53,842 nt of DNA, taken from Nocardia cerradoensis NBRC 101014. Lineage in GTDB: Bacteria; Actinomycetota; Actinomycetes; Mycobacteriales; Mycobacteriaceae. Shown piece by piece: positions 27,190-35,621 of the stretch; position 1 is the stretch's first letter; each line of letters begins with the position of its first letter. The notes beneath the pieces are model-generated. The model ran no database searches, had not been told where the DNA came from, and saw only the letters and a program-made list of their open reading frames with translations. The position numbers and the translations under genes were made by a program. The stretch lies in the NCBI RefSeq assembly GCF_000308535.1, contig NZ_BAFW01000176.1, positions 1 through 53,842 on the forward strand, in the 5' to 3' direction.

Positions 27190-27516
27190 GTGGTGGCTCG
27201 AGTCGTTAATCAGCCGGCGCGCGAGGACATCGAATTGACCGCGGTCTTCCATGCGCTCAGCGATCCGGCACGGTTGCGCATCGTCTGCGATCTGGCCGAC
27301 CGCACCGACGAGATGTCGTGCAGCGAACTGACGGTCGAGATGTCGAAATCGACCCTGTCCCACCATCTGAAGGTGCTGCGCGAGGCGGGACTCACGGTGA
27401 CCCGCGTCGACGGTACGCGGCGGATGGTGTCGCTGCGCGCGGACGATCTGGACGCCCGCTTCCCGGGCCTGCTGCGGACCGTCGTCACGGTCGCACCACG
27501 CCCCGTTCGCGCCTAG
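27190..27516 (+). CDS. ArsR-family winged-helix repressor 1
   Basis: A 108-residue ArsR/SmtB-type regulator. ELTAVFHALSDPARLRIVCDL is the dimer and helix 2 region; SKSTLSHHLKVLREAGL is the DNA-recognition helix; a basic wing (VDGTRRMVSLR) follows. There is no CxC-type metal site, so a small-molecule ligand is more likely than arsenite. The start is GTG 27190 or GTG 27193 after GGAAGG (27179-27184). It is divergent from the PKS, and the operator at 27148 is directly upstream, fitting autoregulation and control of the PKS. It is related to the second ArsR at 29619. Confidence 0.88.
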   Translation: MVARVVNQPAREDIELTAVFHALSDPARLRIVCDLADRTDEMSCSELTVEMSKSTLSHHLKVLREAGLTVTRVDGTRRMVSLRADDLDARFPGLLRTVVTVAPRPVRA

Positions 27517-27646
27517 ACCGCGAAAAACGTTCCGCGGCAGCGGAAGACAGCCCGGCCGGAAACGCCGGATCTGCCCTCGTCGCCTGGGCACGCGTTCTCA
27601 CAACCGTTGACGCCCCTACGGGCCTGTGTCACCATGTGAATCACAT

Positions 27647-27662
27647 TTCGATTGTTTTCGAA
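27647..27662. promoter_or_regulatory. Operator TTCGA-N6-TCGAA before MFS-nitroreductase operon
   Basis: A perfect TTCGA-TTGTTT-TCGAA palindrome lies 34 bp upstream of the MFS start. A -10-like TACAAT at 27669-27674 places the palindrome over the -35 region, a repressor arrangement. Confidence 0.68.
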
Positions 27663-27696
27663 GTCTCTTACAATCCCCCGAAGTAGGTGTACACGC

Positions 27697-28929
27697 ATGG
27701 TTTCACCGACCCCACCCGTCATCGACGATCCGGATCGCGCCACGCGCCGGCTGCTGATCGTCGGTTCCATCTGCGCGGCGCTCGTCGGCCTCGACGCACT
27801 GGTCGTCGCGCCCCTCGCCCCCACCATCACCCGCTCCACCGGCGCCTCGATCGACTCCGCCGGACTGCTGGTCACCACCTACGCACTGGTCTACGCGGTG
27901 ACCGGCCCCCTGTTCGGCCCGGTCTCCGATCGCTGGGGCCGGCGCAATGTGATCCTCACCGGCCTGGTCGCCTTCAGCCTGGGCACGGCGCTGACCGGTG
28001 TGTTCTCGAATTTCGCTGTGCTGCTGGTGTTTCGCGGTGTCGCCGGGCTCGGCGCCGCGATGATGGTGCCGAGCATCTTCGCCGCCGTCGCCGACGTCGT
28101 CGCGCCGGAACGCCGCGGCCGCGCGATCGGCATCATCATGGGCGCGCTCACCGGCTCCTCGCTGATCGGCGTCCCGCTGGGCTCCTTCGCCGCCGACGCC
28201 CTGAGCTGGCGGGTGACGTTCTGGGTGATCGCCGCGCTGGCGGTGCTCGCACTGGTGGCGGTCCCGCTGTCGCTGCCGCAGCTGCCGCCCGCGGCCGCCG
28301 ACTCCGACGTGAGCCCGCTGCGCGCCTATGTGGGCAAGTTCCGGGCCGCGTTCAGCAATCCGACGGTGATCTTCGTGCTGCTGTCGACGTTCTTCTGGAC
28401 GGCGGGCAACCAGGGCATGTGGGCCAATATCGGGGTCTATTTCCATACCAACTTCGATCTCTCCACGACCGCGATCGGCCTGGTCCTGCTGGTCATCAGC
28501 GCGGTCGGGGTGCTGGGCAACTTCCTCGGCGGACGGCTCACCGACCGATACGGCAAGCGTGCGGTCATCGCCGCCGCCGGTGTATCGGTCGCGGTCGCGC
28601 TGGTCGCGTTCTCGAGCCTCAGCGGCGCCCTCGTTCCGCCCGTGGTGATCGCCGCGCTGTGGGTGCTGGCGTTCAACATAGGAGCGTCCTCGATCACGAC
28701 GCTGGTGAGCGAACTCAGTCCCAGCGCCCGCGGAACCGCTCTGGGCTTGAATTCCTCCGCACTGTACGCGGGTTCGACGATCGGCACCTCGGCATCGGTC
28801 GCGGTGTTGTCGGGCACGCACAGCTTCGTCTGGCTGGGCGTCGCCTGCGCGATCTCGTGCCTGCTGGTCTTTCCGATCGTGGTGTTGCTCGTGCGTGAGC
28901 GCGCGGTGGCCGAGGCGGTGGCGGCGTAA
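27697..28929 (+). CDS. MFS drug-type transporter (paralogue 2)
   Basis: A 410-residue, 12-helix major facilitator with loop motif GPVSDRWGRRN and first helix VGLDALVVAPLAP. Overall it matches the MFS protein encoded at 12579-13829, so the two are paralogues. ATG 27697 was chosen over an earlier TTG-type frame opening because homology starts near VIDDPDRATRRLL. The stop overlaps the nitroreductase start (TAATG). The palindromic operator just upstream suggests derepression by a ligand of the neighbouring ArsR, as expected for a product or drug exporter. Substrate unknown. Confidence 0.87.
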   Translation: MVSPTPPVIDDPDRATRRLLIVGSICAALVGLDALVVAPLAPTITRSTGASIDSAGLLVTTYALVYAVTGPLFGPVSDRWGRRNVILTGLVAFSLGTALTGVFSNFAVLLVFRGVAGLGAAMMVPSIFAAVADVVAPERRGRAIGIIMGALTGSSLIGVPLGSFAADALSWRVTFWVIAALAVLALVAVPLSLPQLPPAAADSDVSPLRAYVGKFRAAFSNPTVIFVLLSTFFWTAGNQGMWANIGVYFHTNFDLSTTAIGLVLLVISAVGVLGNFLGGRLTDRYGKRAVIAAAGVSVAVALVAFSSLSGALVPPVVIAALWVLAFNIGASSITTLVSELSPSARGTALGLNSSALYAGSTIGTSASVAVLSGTHSFVWLGVACAISCLLVFPIVVLLVRERAVAEAVAA

Positions 28930-29579
28930 TGGTGACGAGGCTGAATCTCACGACCGACGAACTGCTCACCACCACCCGGGCGGTGCGCAAACGACTCGAC
29001 CTGACCCGCCCGGTCGAGCGCGAGGTGCTCGAGGAGTGCCTGCACCTGGCCACCCAGGCGCCCACCGGGCGCAATCGGCAACGCTGGGCGTTCGTGGTGG
29101 TCACCGATCCGGAAAAGCGTGCGGCCCTGGCGAATCTGTACCGCAAGGGGCTGATGGCGCCGACCGAGGCGGTCCCCGAGGACGGCATCGACTGGCGCGA
29201 CGACCCGGCTCAGATCCAGCGCGGTCACGACAGCGGCCATCATCTGTTCCGGTATCTGCACCAGGTGCCGGTTCTGCTGGTGCCGTGTGTGCACATCGTG
29301 CGGCGCACCCGTCCCGGAGCTGTCGACCTGGCCAACAGTTTCGGCTCGATCCTGCCGGCCACCTGGAGCTTCATGCTGGCCGCCCGGGAACGCGGCCTGG
29401 GCACCGTGTGGACCACACCGCATCTGCAGTACGAGCGGGAGGCGGCCGAATTGCTGGGCATACCGTACGAATCGGTGCTGCAGACCGCGCTGATTCCGGT
29501 GGCCTACACCATCGGCACCTCGTTCCGCCCGGCGGCGCGCACCGACCTGGACAACGTCGCACACTGGGACACCTGGTGA
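28929..29579 (+). CDS. Nitroreductase-family FMN oxidoreductase
   Basis: A 216-residue nitroreductase-fold protein. RAVRKRLDLTRPV at the N-terminus (the RSxRxF/Y-like FMN region), LHLATQAPTGRNRQRWAFVVV and GLGTVWTTPHLQYE (GxGxxW-like segment near the FMN phosphate) fit FMN-dependent NAD(P)H enzymes. It overlaps the MFS stop by one base and is co-transcribed with it. It could reduce a quinone or nitro group, or act as a flavin dehydrogenase in metabolite tailoring; the substrate is not visible from sequence. Confidence 0.85.
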   Translation: MVTRLNLTTDELLTTTRAVRKRLDLTRPVEREVLEECLHLATQAPTGRNRQRWAFVVVTDPEKRAALANLYRKGLMAPTEAVPEDGIDWRDDPAQIQRGHDSGHHLFRYLHQVPVLLVPCVHIVRRTRPGAVDLANSFGSILPATWSFMLAARERGLGTVWTTPHLQYEREAAELLGIPYESVLQTALIPVAYTIGTSFRPAARTDLDNVAHWDTW

Positions 29580-29618
29580 GCGCGGCCGAGCCGTACGCGA
29601 CGCCGGTAGACTCGCACA

Positions 29619-29939
29619 GTGCGCGCGCTCGAACATCCCTCCGTCGACTCGGTCGCCCTGCCCACTCTGCTGCAGGCCCTCGCCGATCCGGTGCGCCTGG
29701 ACATCGTTTGCAAACTGATGCAGCGCGAGGCGATCACCTGCGGCGGATTCGATGTCCCGGTGAGCATGTCCACCCTGTCGCACCATCTGAAGGTGCTGCG
29801 GATGGCGGGTCTGCTGCGCGTCATCCAGGAGGGCAGCTACCGCCGCAACGAACTGCGCTACGACGAGGTCGAGACCCGCTTCCCCGGAGTACTGAGCTCG
29901 ATTCTGCGCAATGTGCACGAGGGCATCACGGCTTCCTGA
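29619..29939 (+). CDS. ArsR-family winged-helix repressor 2
   Basis: A 106-residue ArsR/SmtB regulator with LLQALADPVRLDIVCKLM and recognition helix SMSTLSHHLKVLRMAGL. It is closely related to the ArsR at 27190, and both end with an ETRFPG- or DARFPG-type segment. No cysteine pair for metal is placed as in ArsR/SmtB. The start is GTG 29619, 39 bases after the nitroreductase, so it may belong to the same operon. Its 3' end overlaps the convergent secreted-protein gene by 14 bp. It is a second candidate for binding TTCG-N8-CGAA sites. Confidence 0.86.
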   Translation: MRALEHPSVDSVALPTLLQALADPVRLDIVCKLMQREAITCGGFDVPVSMSTLSHHLKVLRMAGLLRVIQEGSYRRNELRYDEVETRFPGVLSSILRNVHEGITAS

Positions 29940-30444
29940 ACGTCCGCACCAGCGGCCCGGTCGTGCTGGTGACACCGGTCGCGGTGGCACATCCGGCCAG
30001 ATCGGGCGTCAGGTAGACCCCGGCGCCGTCCACCTGATCACCGAGGAATTCGCCGTCGACGACCGTGCCGGATACGACGATCACCGTCTGCCCGGCCGGT
30101 CGGTCGGCGAAGACCGTGCGGAAGCGAAACGTGCTGTGACGTCCGTTGTTCCACTCGATACGGGAGGTGCCGACTCCCGCCGCCGGACCGCAGCCGATCT
30201 CCGCCCGGCCGCCGGCGTGGGTGGTGCCGCCGGTGATCGACGCATCGCTCGAAGTGCACGACAGCGTCGCGTCGGTGACGATGGTCGTCGGCCGCGCGGT
30301 GGCGGTGAGCCCGGGCGTGTAGGTGACGGTACTGGTTCCGGCGCAGCTTGTTTCGATGTCACCGGCGCGTGCGGACGGCGCGGTGCACAGGGTCACCGCC
30401 ACCGTCCATGCCAGAACCACCGCCGTGACGATCAGCGCTCTCAT
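29926..30444 (-). CDS. Secreted hypothetical protein
   Basis: A 172-residue protein with a Sec signal peptide: MRALIVTAVVLAWTVAVTL, then a cleavage-like APSARA-G. The mature part is Thr/Gly-rich with four cysteines that could form disulfides, and resembles small secreted Nocardia or Mycobacterium proteins of unknown function. ATG 30444 overlaps the acyltransferase stop as ATGA, so the two are co-translated. The 3' end overlaps the convergent arsR2. I do not recognise a domain. Confidence 0.75.
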   Translation of the reverse strand: MRALIVTAVVLAWTVAVTLCTAPSARAGDIETSCAGTSTVTYTPGLTATARPTTIVTDATLSCTSSDASITGGTTHAGGRAEIGCGPAAGVGTSRIEWNNGRHSTFRFRTVFADRPAGQTVIVVSGTVVDGEFLGDQVDGAGVYLTPDLAGCATATGVTSTTGPLVRTFRKP

Positions 30445-31853
30445 CGCTCCACTCCGTCCACCGCAGGCGACTCCCGCACAGCCGCAGGCGGGTCGAGCAC
30501 CGCCGCGGGCGAGTCCGGCACCGCGGGCGAATCGAGCACCGCCACGGGGGAATCGACCACCGCCGGAGGCGAATCGATCTCAGCGACAGGCGAATCCGAC
30601 ACCGCCGCAGGCGAATCGACCACCGCGATCGACGGTGCGGCGGCACCACCGCGGGCACCCGCTGCGTCCGCCGACCTTCCGGTGTCCGCCGCCACCCCGG
30701 CGAGCGAGGTCAGCGTCGCGGTCGATACGGCCGGTAGCGACGACTCCCGCCGGCGCGGACGACTCCACCGGCGCACGATCGGCGATTCCACCGCCGAGTA
30801 CAGGCCCCAGGCGAGCAGGACATCGACCACCAGCAGCCCCAGCACGACCGCGAGCGCGACCGGGGTGGACCAGGCCGCCTGGATACCGAACAGCCGGACC
30901 CGGTAGTGCAGTACCAATTCGTGAATCATGTAGAACGCGAACGAGATATCGCCCAGCCACACCACGAAGCGCGCCCGCCACAGCGACGGGGTACCCCGCA
31001 CATCGGCGCGCGCGCCCGCCAGGATCAGCAGCGCGATCGGCACGATGGTCACCGCGTCGAGCGCGAACAGGTACGGCGCGTACAGCAGACCCACATATCC
31101 CAGCACCGCCAGGCCGGTCGCCGGCGCGAGGGACAGCGGCGCGCGCCGGCCCGACAGCAGCAGTTTCGCCAGCAGGATACCGAGCAGGAAGTCCAGGGTG
31201 CGCACCGGCGGGAACAGGTAGACGAACCAGAACTGGTACACCGGCACATCCGGTGCGAACGGAACCCGCGGCCGATCGGGGAGCAATTGCGCGATCAGCG
31301 GGAGCACGACGATGACGGCGATCACCGCGATCGTCGCCGCCCAGAGCCGTTCGGCCCGAATCCGGTTCACCGCGGCCAGCAGCCAGGGGAACAGCAGATA
31401 GAAGAACGCCTCGCAGCACAGCGACCAGGCGACGGTGTTCATACTGGCGAAGTTCTGCACGATCGGCAGCCAGGTGTGCACGAGCAGCAGATTGGGAATC
31501 GCCACCCCCGCGGTGACCGTCTTTCCCGTCCACAGCAGCAGCGCGAACGCGATCGCCCAGGTGAGCACGTGGTTGGGGTAGATCTTCACCGCGCGGCGTC
31601 GCCAGAAACCCACCGTGGTGTCGCCGGGTCGCGCCGACCACGCCAGCACGAAACCGCTGAGCACGAAGAAGAATCCGACACCGGCCCACCCGGCCCGTTT
31701 CACCAGGAACGAGGCGGTGTCGGCGGCGCCGGCATCGGCGAAGAACCCCTCCAGCGATACATGCGTGCAGAACACGAGAAGTGCTGCGGCGAAACGCATT
31801 CCGGTCAGTGTCGGCAGGCGGGGAACCTTGGTCGGTTGCGATGTGTCGGTCAC
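30441..31853 (-). CDS. Acyltransferase 3 family integral membrane protein with heptapeptide-repeat tail
   Basis: A protein of about 470 residues with roughly 10 membrane helices, starting with the AT3 signature LTGMRFAAALLVFCTHV (conserved Arg and His). Such proteins O-acylate sugars or peptidoglycan at the membrane, as in the OatA membrane half. GTG 31853 follows SD AGGAGGGTG; the frame is open to 31895 but that part lacks homology. The last 60 residues are a cytosolic or extracellular tail of about eight DSPxAV-type heptads. It lies about 115 bp downstream of an SGNH enzyme gene on the same strand and is coupled to a secreted protein. Confidence 0.88.
   Translation of the reverse strand: MTDTSQPTKVPRLPTLTGMRFAAALLVFCTHVSLEGFFADAGAADTASFLVKRAGWAGVGFFFVLSGFVLAWSARPGDTTVGFWRRRAVKIYPNHVLTWAIAFALLLWTGKTVTAGVAIPNLLLVHTWLPIVQNFASMNTVAWSLCCEAFFYLLFPWLLAAVNRIRAERLWAATIAVIAVIVVLPLIAQLLPDRPRVPFAPDVPVYQFWFVYLFPPVRTLDFLLGILLAKLLLSGRRAPLSLAPATGLAVLGYVGLLYAPYLFALDAVTIVPIALLILAGARADVRGTPSLWRARFVVWLGDISFAFYMIHELVLHYRVRLFGIQAAWSTPVALAVVLGLLVVDVLLAWGLYSAVESPIVRRWSRPRRRESSLPAVSTATLTSLAGVAADTGRSADAAGARGGAAAPSIAVVDSPAAVSDSPVAEIDSPPAVVDSPVAVLDSPAVPDSPAAVLDPPAAVRESPAVDGVER
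30459..30626. repeat. 21-bp tandem repeats encoding DSPxAV heptads
   Basis: About eight degenerate 21-bp units encode VDSPAAV, SDSPVAE, IDSPPAV, VDSPVAV and similar heptads at the C-terminus of the acyltransferase. Boundaries are approximate. Confidence 0.75.
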
Positions 31854-31968
31854 GGAGCACCCTCCTGACGGGCGAAGGAAACGACGGCCCATCAAGTGTC
31901 GAAAAGGGTTGTCCGGTCGTCTTCGGGCAACGGACCGGTTCGCCGGCCCGCCCTCGGTCCGGTCCGCG

Positions 31969-32979
31969 TCAGGACCGGACCGGTGCCGTAGTGGCCAGCG
32001 CCGCGGCGAGCCGGGGTCCGAAGCGCTCGGCGATCAGCGCGTCGCCCGCCGCATCCGGATGCAGGCCGTCGACGGTGAGCGCGGCATCGCCGGCCCCGAA
32101 CAGTTCCGCGCCGGAGACGAGATGCAGATTGTCGTCGCCCAGCCGCTGCAGGACCGCCACCACGTCCTCGACCAGCGCCCGGACGTCGCGCAGCGTGAGG
32201 CCGTGTGGATTCGGTTCGTTCTCGCGCTGCACCCACACCGGCGGCGAGAACGCGACCACCGGAACATCCGGATGCGCCGCGCGGATCGTCTCCAGGAATC
32301 CCGCCGCGAGCCCGCCCAGGGACCGGGCGGTGAACGGTCCGCGGATGTAGAGGTTCGGCCCCAGTTCCACCGAGATCAGGTCCGCGGGCCGGGCCGCGAT
32401 GGCACGGGCGACGAACGGGTCCAGATAGGCCTGGGCGGCGAATCCCAGATTCAGCATGCGCCAGCCGTGGGTTCGCGCGATCCGGGCCGGCCAGGTATCG
32501 CTGGGCGCCTCGGTGATCAGGCACTGGGTGAGGGAGCTGCCGTAGGTGATCCAGCGCGGACCGTCGGATTCCCAGGGTTCCACGGTCGCGCCGGCCGGCA
32601 CCGACGGGGCTCCGACCCGCGTCACGGCGCCGCGGTGCGGCAACCACAGCTCGACCCGGGAACGCGTGCCGGGCAACGCCACAACCATATCCTCGGCACC
32701 CGAGCCCACCGGGACGCGCTGGGTGAGCCGCCCGTCGACGAAGACGTCGACGAACCGCGGCCGCGGCTGCCAGATCGGAGTGGAGTGCACGGGCAGGGTC
32801 ACCTCGGCCGCATCGGTCACCAGTCCGAGCCGCACTCCCGTCGCCACGGCCGCGTGCTCGGCCAGTTCCGGAGAGAACGCGGCCGCCAGCCGGTCCGGAG
32901 GCAACCGCCACGGCTGCCGCCACTGCCCCGCGTCGCTCACCGCGACCACGCCGTCCCAGTTCACCAGATCATCGGTCAC
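31969..32979 (-). CDS. SGNH/GDSL-type hydrolase or acyltransferase
   Basis: A 336-residue protein with an N-terminal beta-sandwich-like region (about 1-170) and a C-terminal SGNH domain. The nucleophile block is WITYGSSLTQ (GxSxT form) and the catalytic Asp-His block is DGLHPDAAGD. No signal peptide is seen, so it is cytosolic. The two-domain layout recalls GDSL acyltransferases of natural-product clusters such as SsfX3 as well as carbohydrate esterases; which applies is not decided. The start GTG 32979 directly follows an operator palindrome with a promoter positioned for a leaderless mRNA. Confidence 0.82.
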   Translation of the reverse strand: MTDDLVNWDGVVAVSDAGQWRQPWRLPPDRLAAAFSPELAEHAAVATGVRLGLVTDAAEVTLPVHSTPIWQPRPRFVDVFVDGRLTQRVPVGSGAEDMVVALPGTRSRVELWLPHRGAVTRVGAPSVPAGATVEPWESDGPRWITYGSSLTQCLITEAPSDTWPARIARTHGWRMLNLGFAAQAYLDPFVARAIAARPADLISVELGPNLYIRGPFTARSLGGLAAGFLETIRAAHPDVPVVAFSPPVWVQRENEPNPHGLTLRDVRALVEDVVAVLQRLGDDNLHLVSGAELFGAGDAALTVDGLHPDAAGDALIAERFGPRLAAALATTAPVRS

Positions 32980-33015
32980 ATTTCGATTGTCGTCGAAATC
33001 ATGAAGAAATGTCCA
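32980..33015 (-). promoter_or_regulatory. Leaderless promoter with operator ATTTCGA-N6-TCGAAAT for the SGNH gene
   Basis: The most perfect copy of the shared palindrome (32980-32999, 7-bp arms) abuts the GTG start at 32979. On the minus strand, TGGACA (33015-33010) and GACAAT (32991-32986) are spaced by 18 bp as -35 and -10, and transcription would begin at or next to the GTG. The -10 lies inside the palindrome, so a bound repressor would exclude RNA polymerase. Confidence 0.68.
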
Positions 33016-33032
33016 GTACCGGTGCGGGCCGA

Positions 33033-33905
33033 TCAGAACAGCGCGAAAACTCGTGCGGGCCCGCCGGTTCCGCCGCCGTGTTTGGGCGCGCCCACGATCA
33101 GCGTCGCGCCCGCGTCGGGTACCTGATCCAGGTCGGCGAGCGATTCGACGCCATAGCGCCCCGCCGGCAACCAGCTGCGATGCACCGGAACCGCATGGTC
33201 GCTACCCCGGTCCAGACCCGTGGAATCGACACCGATACCGACCACCCGGCGTTGCCGGATCAGGAAATCCGCGGCCTCGGCACTGAATCCGGGCCAGCGA
33301 TACACATTGCGCCGCTCGTCGTAGTTGAGATAGGCGCCGGGCACCGAAATGCGCCGCGACCACCCCGAATCCATCGCCACGAAGGCGCCGTCGGGCAGGG
33401 GGCCGTGCGTCGCCTCCCAGGCCCGGATGTCGGCCACGGTCACCGCCGCGGACGGATCCCGCGCCGCCCGATCGGCGATCCGCAGCACCGCCAGCGGCGC
33501 CACCAGCTGGTCGGCGGGAATCCGGTCCACCGACAAACCCCCGTCGCTGAAATGCAGGGGTGCGTCGACATGGGTGCCGACATGTTCGTAGGTGACGATC
33601 TCGTCGCCGTTGTATCGGTTCTCCGCCATCCGGGCCACCGGAATCAACTGCGGCGGTTTGCTCACCTGTGTCCACACCGGAAAGTCCGGGGTCACGGTGT
33701 GGGTCAGATCGACGACCCGGCCGAATCCGCGACCGCGCCCGGACGCCGCCTGCACCGGCGACGCACCCGTCGTGACGACCCCGGCCGCACCGACCACCAG
33801 ACCCGTGGCCAGCGTCTTCAGGAATCCCCGGCGAGCCGGACGGGGCGGGGCGGCGACCAGGCCGCACGGCGACGCCACACTGTCGATCAGTTCCGGAGCA
33901 CACAC
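33033..33905 (-). CDS. Tat-exported cyclase-family (kynurenine formamidase-like) metal hydrolase
   Basis: A 290-residue protein. Residues 24-52 contain ARRGFLK and a hydrophobic stretch ending in SPVQA, a twin-arginine-type export signal. The metal-binding signature of the cyclase/formamidase superfamily is seen in HTVTPDFPVW and YEHVGTHVDAPLHF (HxGTHxDxPxH), which holds Mn or Zn. Known members are kynurenine formamidase, isatin hydrolase and polyketide-associated cyclase proteins. Start GTG 33905 has AAAGGAG upstream. An exported form suggests hydrolysis of an amide or lactam outside the membrane; substrate unknown. Confidence 0.85.
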   Translation of the reverse strand: MCAPELIDSVASPCGLVAAPPRPARRGFLKTLATGLVVGAAGVVTTGASPVQAASGRGRGFGRVVDLTHTVTPDFPVWTQVSKPPQLIPVARMAENRYNGDEIVTYEHVGTHVDAPLHFSDGGLSVDRIPADQLVAPLAVLRIADRAARDPSAAVTVADIRAWEATHGPLPDGAFVAMDSGWSRRISVPGAYLNYDERRNVYRWPGFSAEAADFLIRQRRVVGIGVDSTGLDRGSDHAVPVHRSWLPAGRYGVESLADLDQVPDAGATLIVGAPKHGGGTGGPARVFALF

Positions 33906-33964
33906 AGCCGATCTCCTTTCGCGACGGTGCCCCCAGTGTGCTGGCGCGCCGGGGCCGCGTCTTC

Positions 33965-34000
33965 GGCCCGTGGTCCGGATCCACGCCCCGGTCCACGGCC
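33965..34000 (-). terminator. Possible terminator of the ABC transporter operon
   Basis: Downstream of the ABC ATPase gene, GGCCCGTGG (33965-33973) can pair with CCACGGCC (33993-34000) around a GC-rich loop. Weak support. Confidence 0.3.
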
Positions 34001-34040
34001 CAGGATCGCCCGGCCTCCAATGGCTTTCGAACCGCCCGTG

Positions 34041-35621
34041 TCAGTCTCGCACCACCGGGAGCGTCGGCACCGCGGCGAGCAGTTCGCGCGTGTACGGGTC
34101 ACGCGGGTCGGCGAACAGTTCGTCGGCCGGGCCGGATTCGACCACCCGACCCGCCCGCATGACCAGGATCTCGTCGCTGACGTGGTGGACGACACCGAGG
34201 TCGTGGGAGATGAACACCAGTGCCACACCGAGTTCGGCACGCACCCGCAGCAACAGATCCAGGATCTGAGCCTGTACCGACACATCCAGCGCCGACACCG
34301 GCTCGTCGCAGACGATCACATCCGGACCGGGGGCCAGTGCCCGCGCGATAGCGACCCGCTGCTGCTGACCACCGGACAGTTCCAGCGGACGACGGGGCAG
34401 CACCGTCTCGGACAATCCCACCGCGGCCAGGAGCCGTCGGGCGTGGCCGTCGCGGGCGGCGCGCGGCACCCGGCCCGCCTCCAGGGCCTCGGCCAGGACC
34501 CGGCGCACCGTGAAGCGCGGATCGAACGATCCGAGCGCGTCCTGGAAGACCGCCTGGACACTGGTGCCGGGAGCGACCGTCAGGGAACCGGAGTCGAGCC
34601 GCTCGAGCCCCAGCAGCACCCGGGCGAAAGTGCTCTTGCCCGAACCCGATTCGCCCACCACACCGACCACCCGGCCCGGCGCGACCACCGAATCGACCCC
34701 GTCGAGCGCGACGGTGACCCCGCCGTCGGGCTTACCGAAGCGGCGGTGCGCGCCCGCCAGTCGTACGAGCGGTTCCGTCGTCGTCACCGCCGCCCGGGCG
34801 GGCAACTGTGCGGCGAGATCGAATTCGACCGGCGAGAGCCGCGCGCCCCTGGTGTGCGCCGAGGGCACCGCGGCCAGCAGCAGCTTGGTATACGCGTGTT
34901 CGGGACGGCCGAGTATTTCGGCCGTCGTGCCCTCCTCGACGATCCGGCCGTCACGCATCAACACGATGCGATCCGCCACCTCCGCGACCACCGCCAGGTC
35001 GTGGCTGATCAGCAGCACACCGGTGCCGGCGTCGCGGATGTCACGCAGCAGCGTGAGGATCTGGCGCTGGACGGTGGCGTCCAAGGCGGTGGTCGGTTCG
35101 TCGGCGATGAGGAACTGTGGTTGCGCCGCAAGAGCACTCGCGATCAGGACGCGCTGGCGCAGCCCTCCGGAAAGCTCGTGCGGATATTGCCGCAACCGGT
35201 TGACCGGATCGGGAACTCCCACCCGTCGCAGCAGCTCCAGCGCACGGTCGGGAATCGAGGCCGCGGGGACGCTGCGGTGCACCCGCAACGCCTCGCCCAG
35301 TTCCTGCCCGACCCGCCGCAACGGATCCAACGACGCCAGCGCGTTCTGGGTGACATAGCCGACGGTGCTGCCCCGCACGTTGCGCCAGCGCCGCTGCGAC
35401 CACCCGCGCGCGTCGTGGTCGCCGATGCGCAGCCGCGCCGCCCGCACGCGGCCGTCGCGCTGAGTGAGCCCGATCAGAGCCCGCGCGGAAACGCTTTTGC
35501 CGGAACCGGATTCGCCCACCACGGCCACGCATTCACCCGCCCGCACCCGCAACGAGATGCCGTGGACGACCTCGGTCTCGCCGAAGGAGACGGTGAGATC
35601 CTCGAATTCGAGCGCTGTCAT
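34041..35621 (-). CDS. Peptide-type ABC transporter, fused double ATPase (DppD-DppF)
   Basis: A 526-residue cytosolic protein with two complete ABC domains. Each has a Walker A GESGSGKS, a signature (LSGGLRQR in the first, LSGGQQQR in the second) and a Walker B. It is a fused DppD/DppF pair that powers a dipeptide/oligopeptide/nickel-class importer. ATG 35621 overlaps the permease stop as ATGA; upstream extension of the frame is non-homologous. Last gene of a four-gene coupled operon. Confidence 0.93.
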   Translation of the reverse strand: MTALEFEDLTVSFGETEVVHGISLRVRAGECVAVVGESGSGKSVSARALIGLTQRDGRVRAARLRIGDHDARGWSQRRWRNVRGSTVGYVTQNALASLDPLRRVGQELGEALRVHRSVPAASIPDRALELLRRVGVPDPVNRLRQYPHELSGGLRQRVLIASALAAQPQFLIADEPTTALDATVQRQILTLLRDIRDAGTGVLLISHDLAVVAEVADRIVLMRDGRIVEEGTTAEILGRPEHAYTKLLLAAVPSAHTRGARLSPVEFDLAAQLPARAAVTTTEPLVRLAGAHRRFGKPDGGVTVALDGVDSVVAPGRVVGVVGESGSGKSTFARVLLGLERLDSGSLTVAPGTSVQAVFQDALGSFDPRFTVRRVLAEALEAGRVPRAARDGHARRLLAAVGLSETVLPRRPLELSGGQQQRVAIARALAPGPDVIVCDEPVSALDVSVQAQILDLLLRVRAELGVALVFISHDLGVVHHVSDEILVMRAGRVVESGPADELFADPRDPYTRELLAAVPTLPVVRD

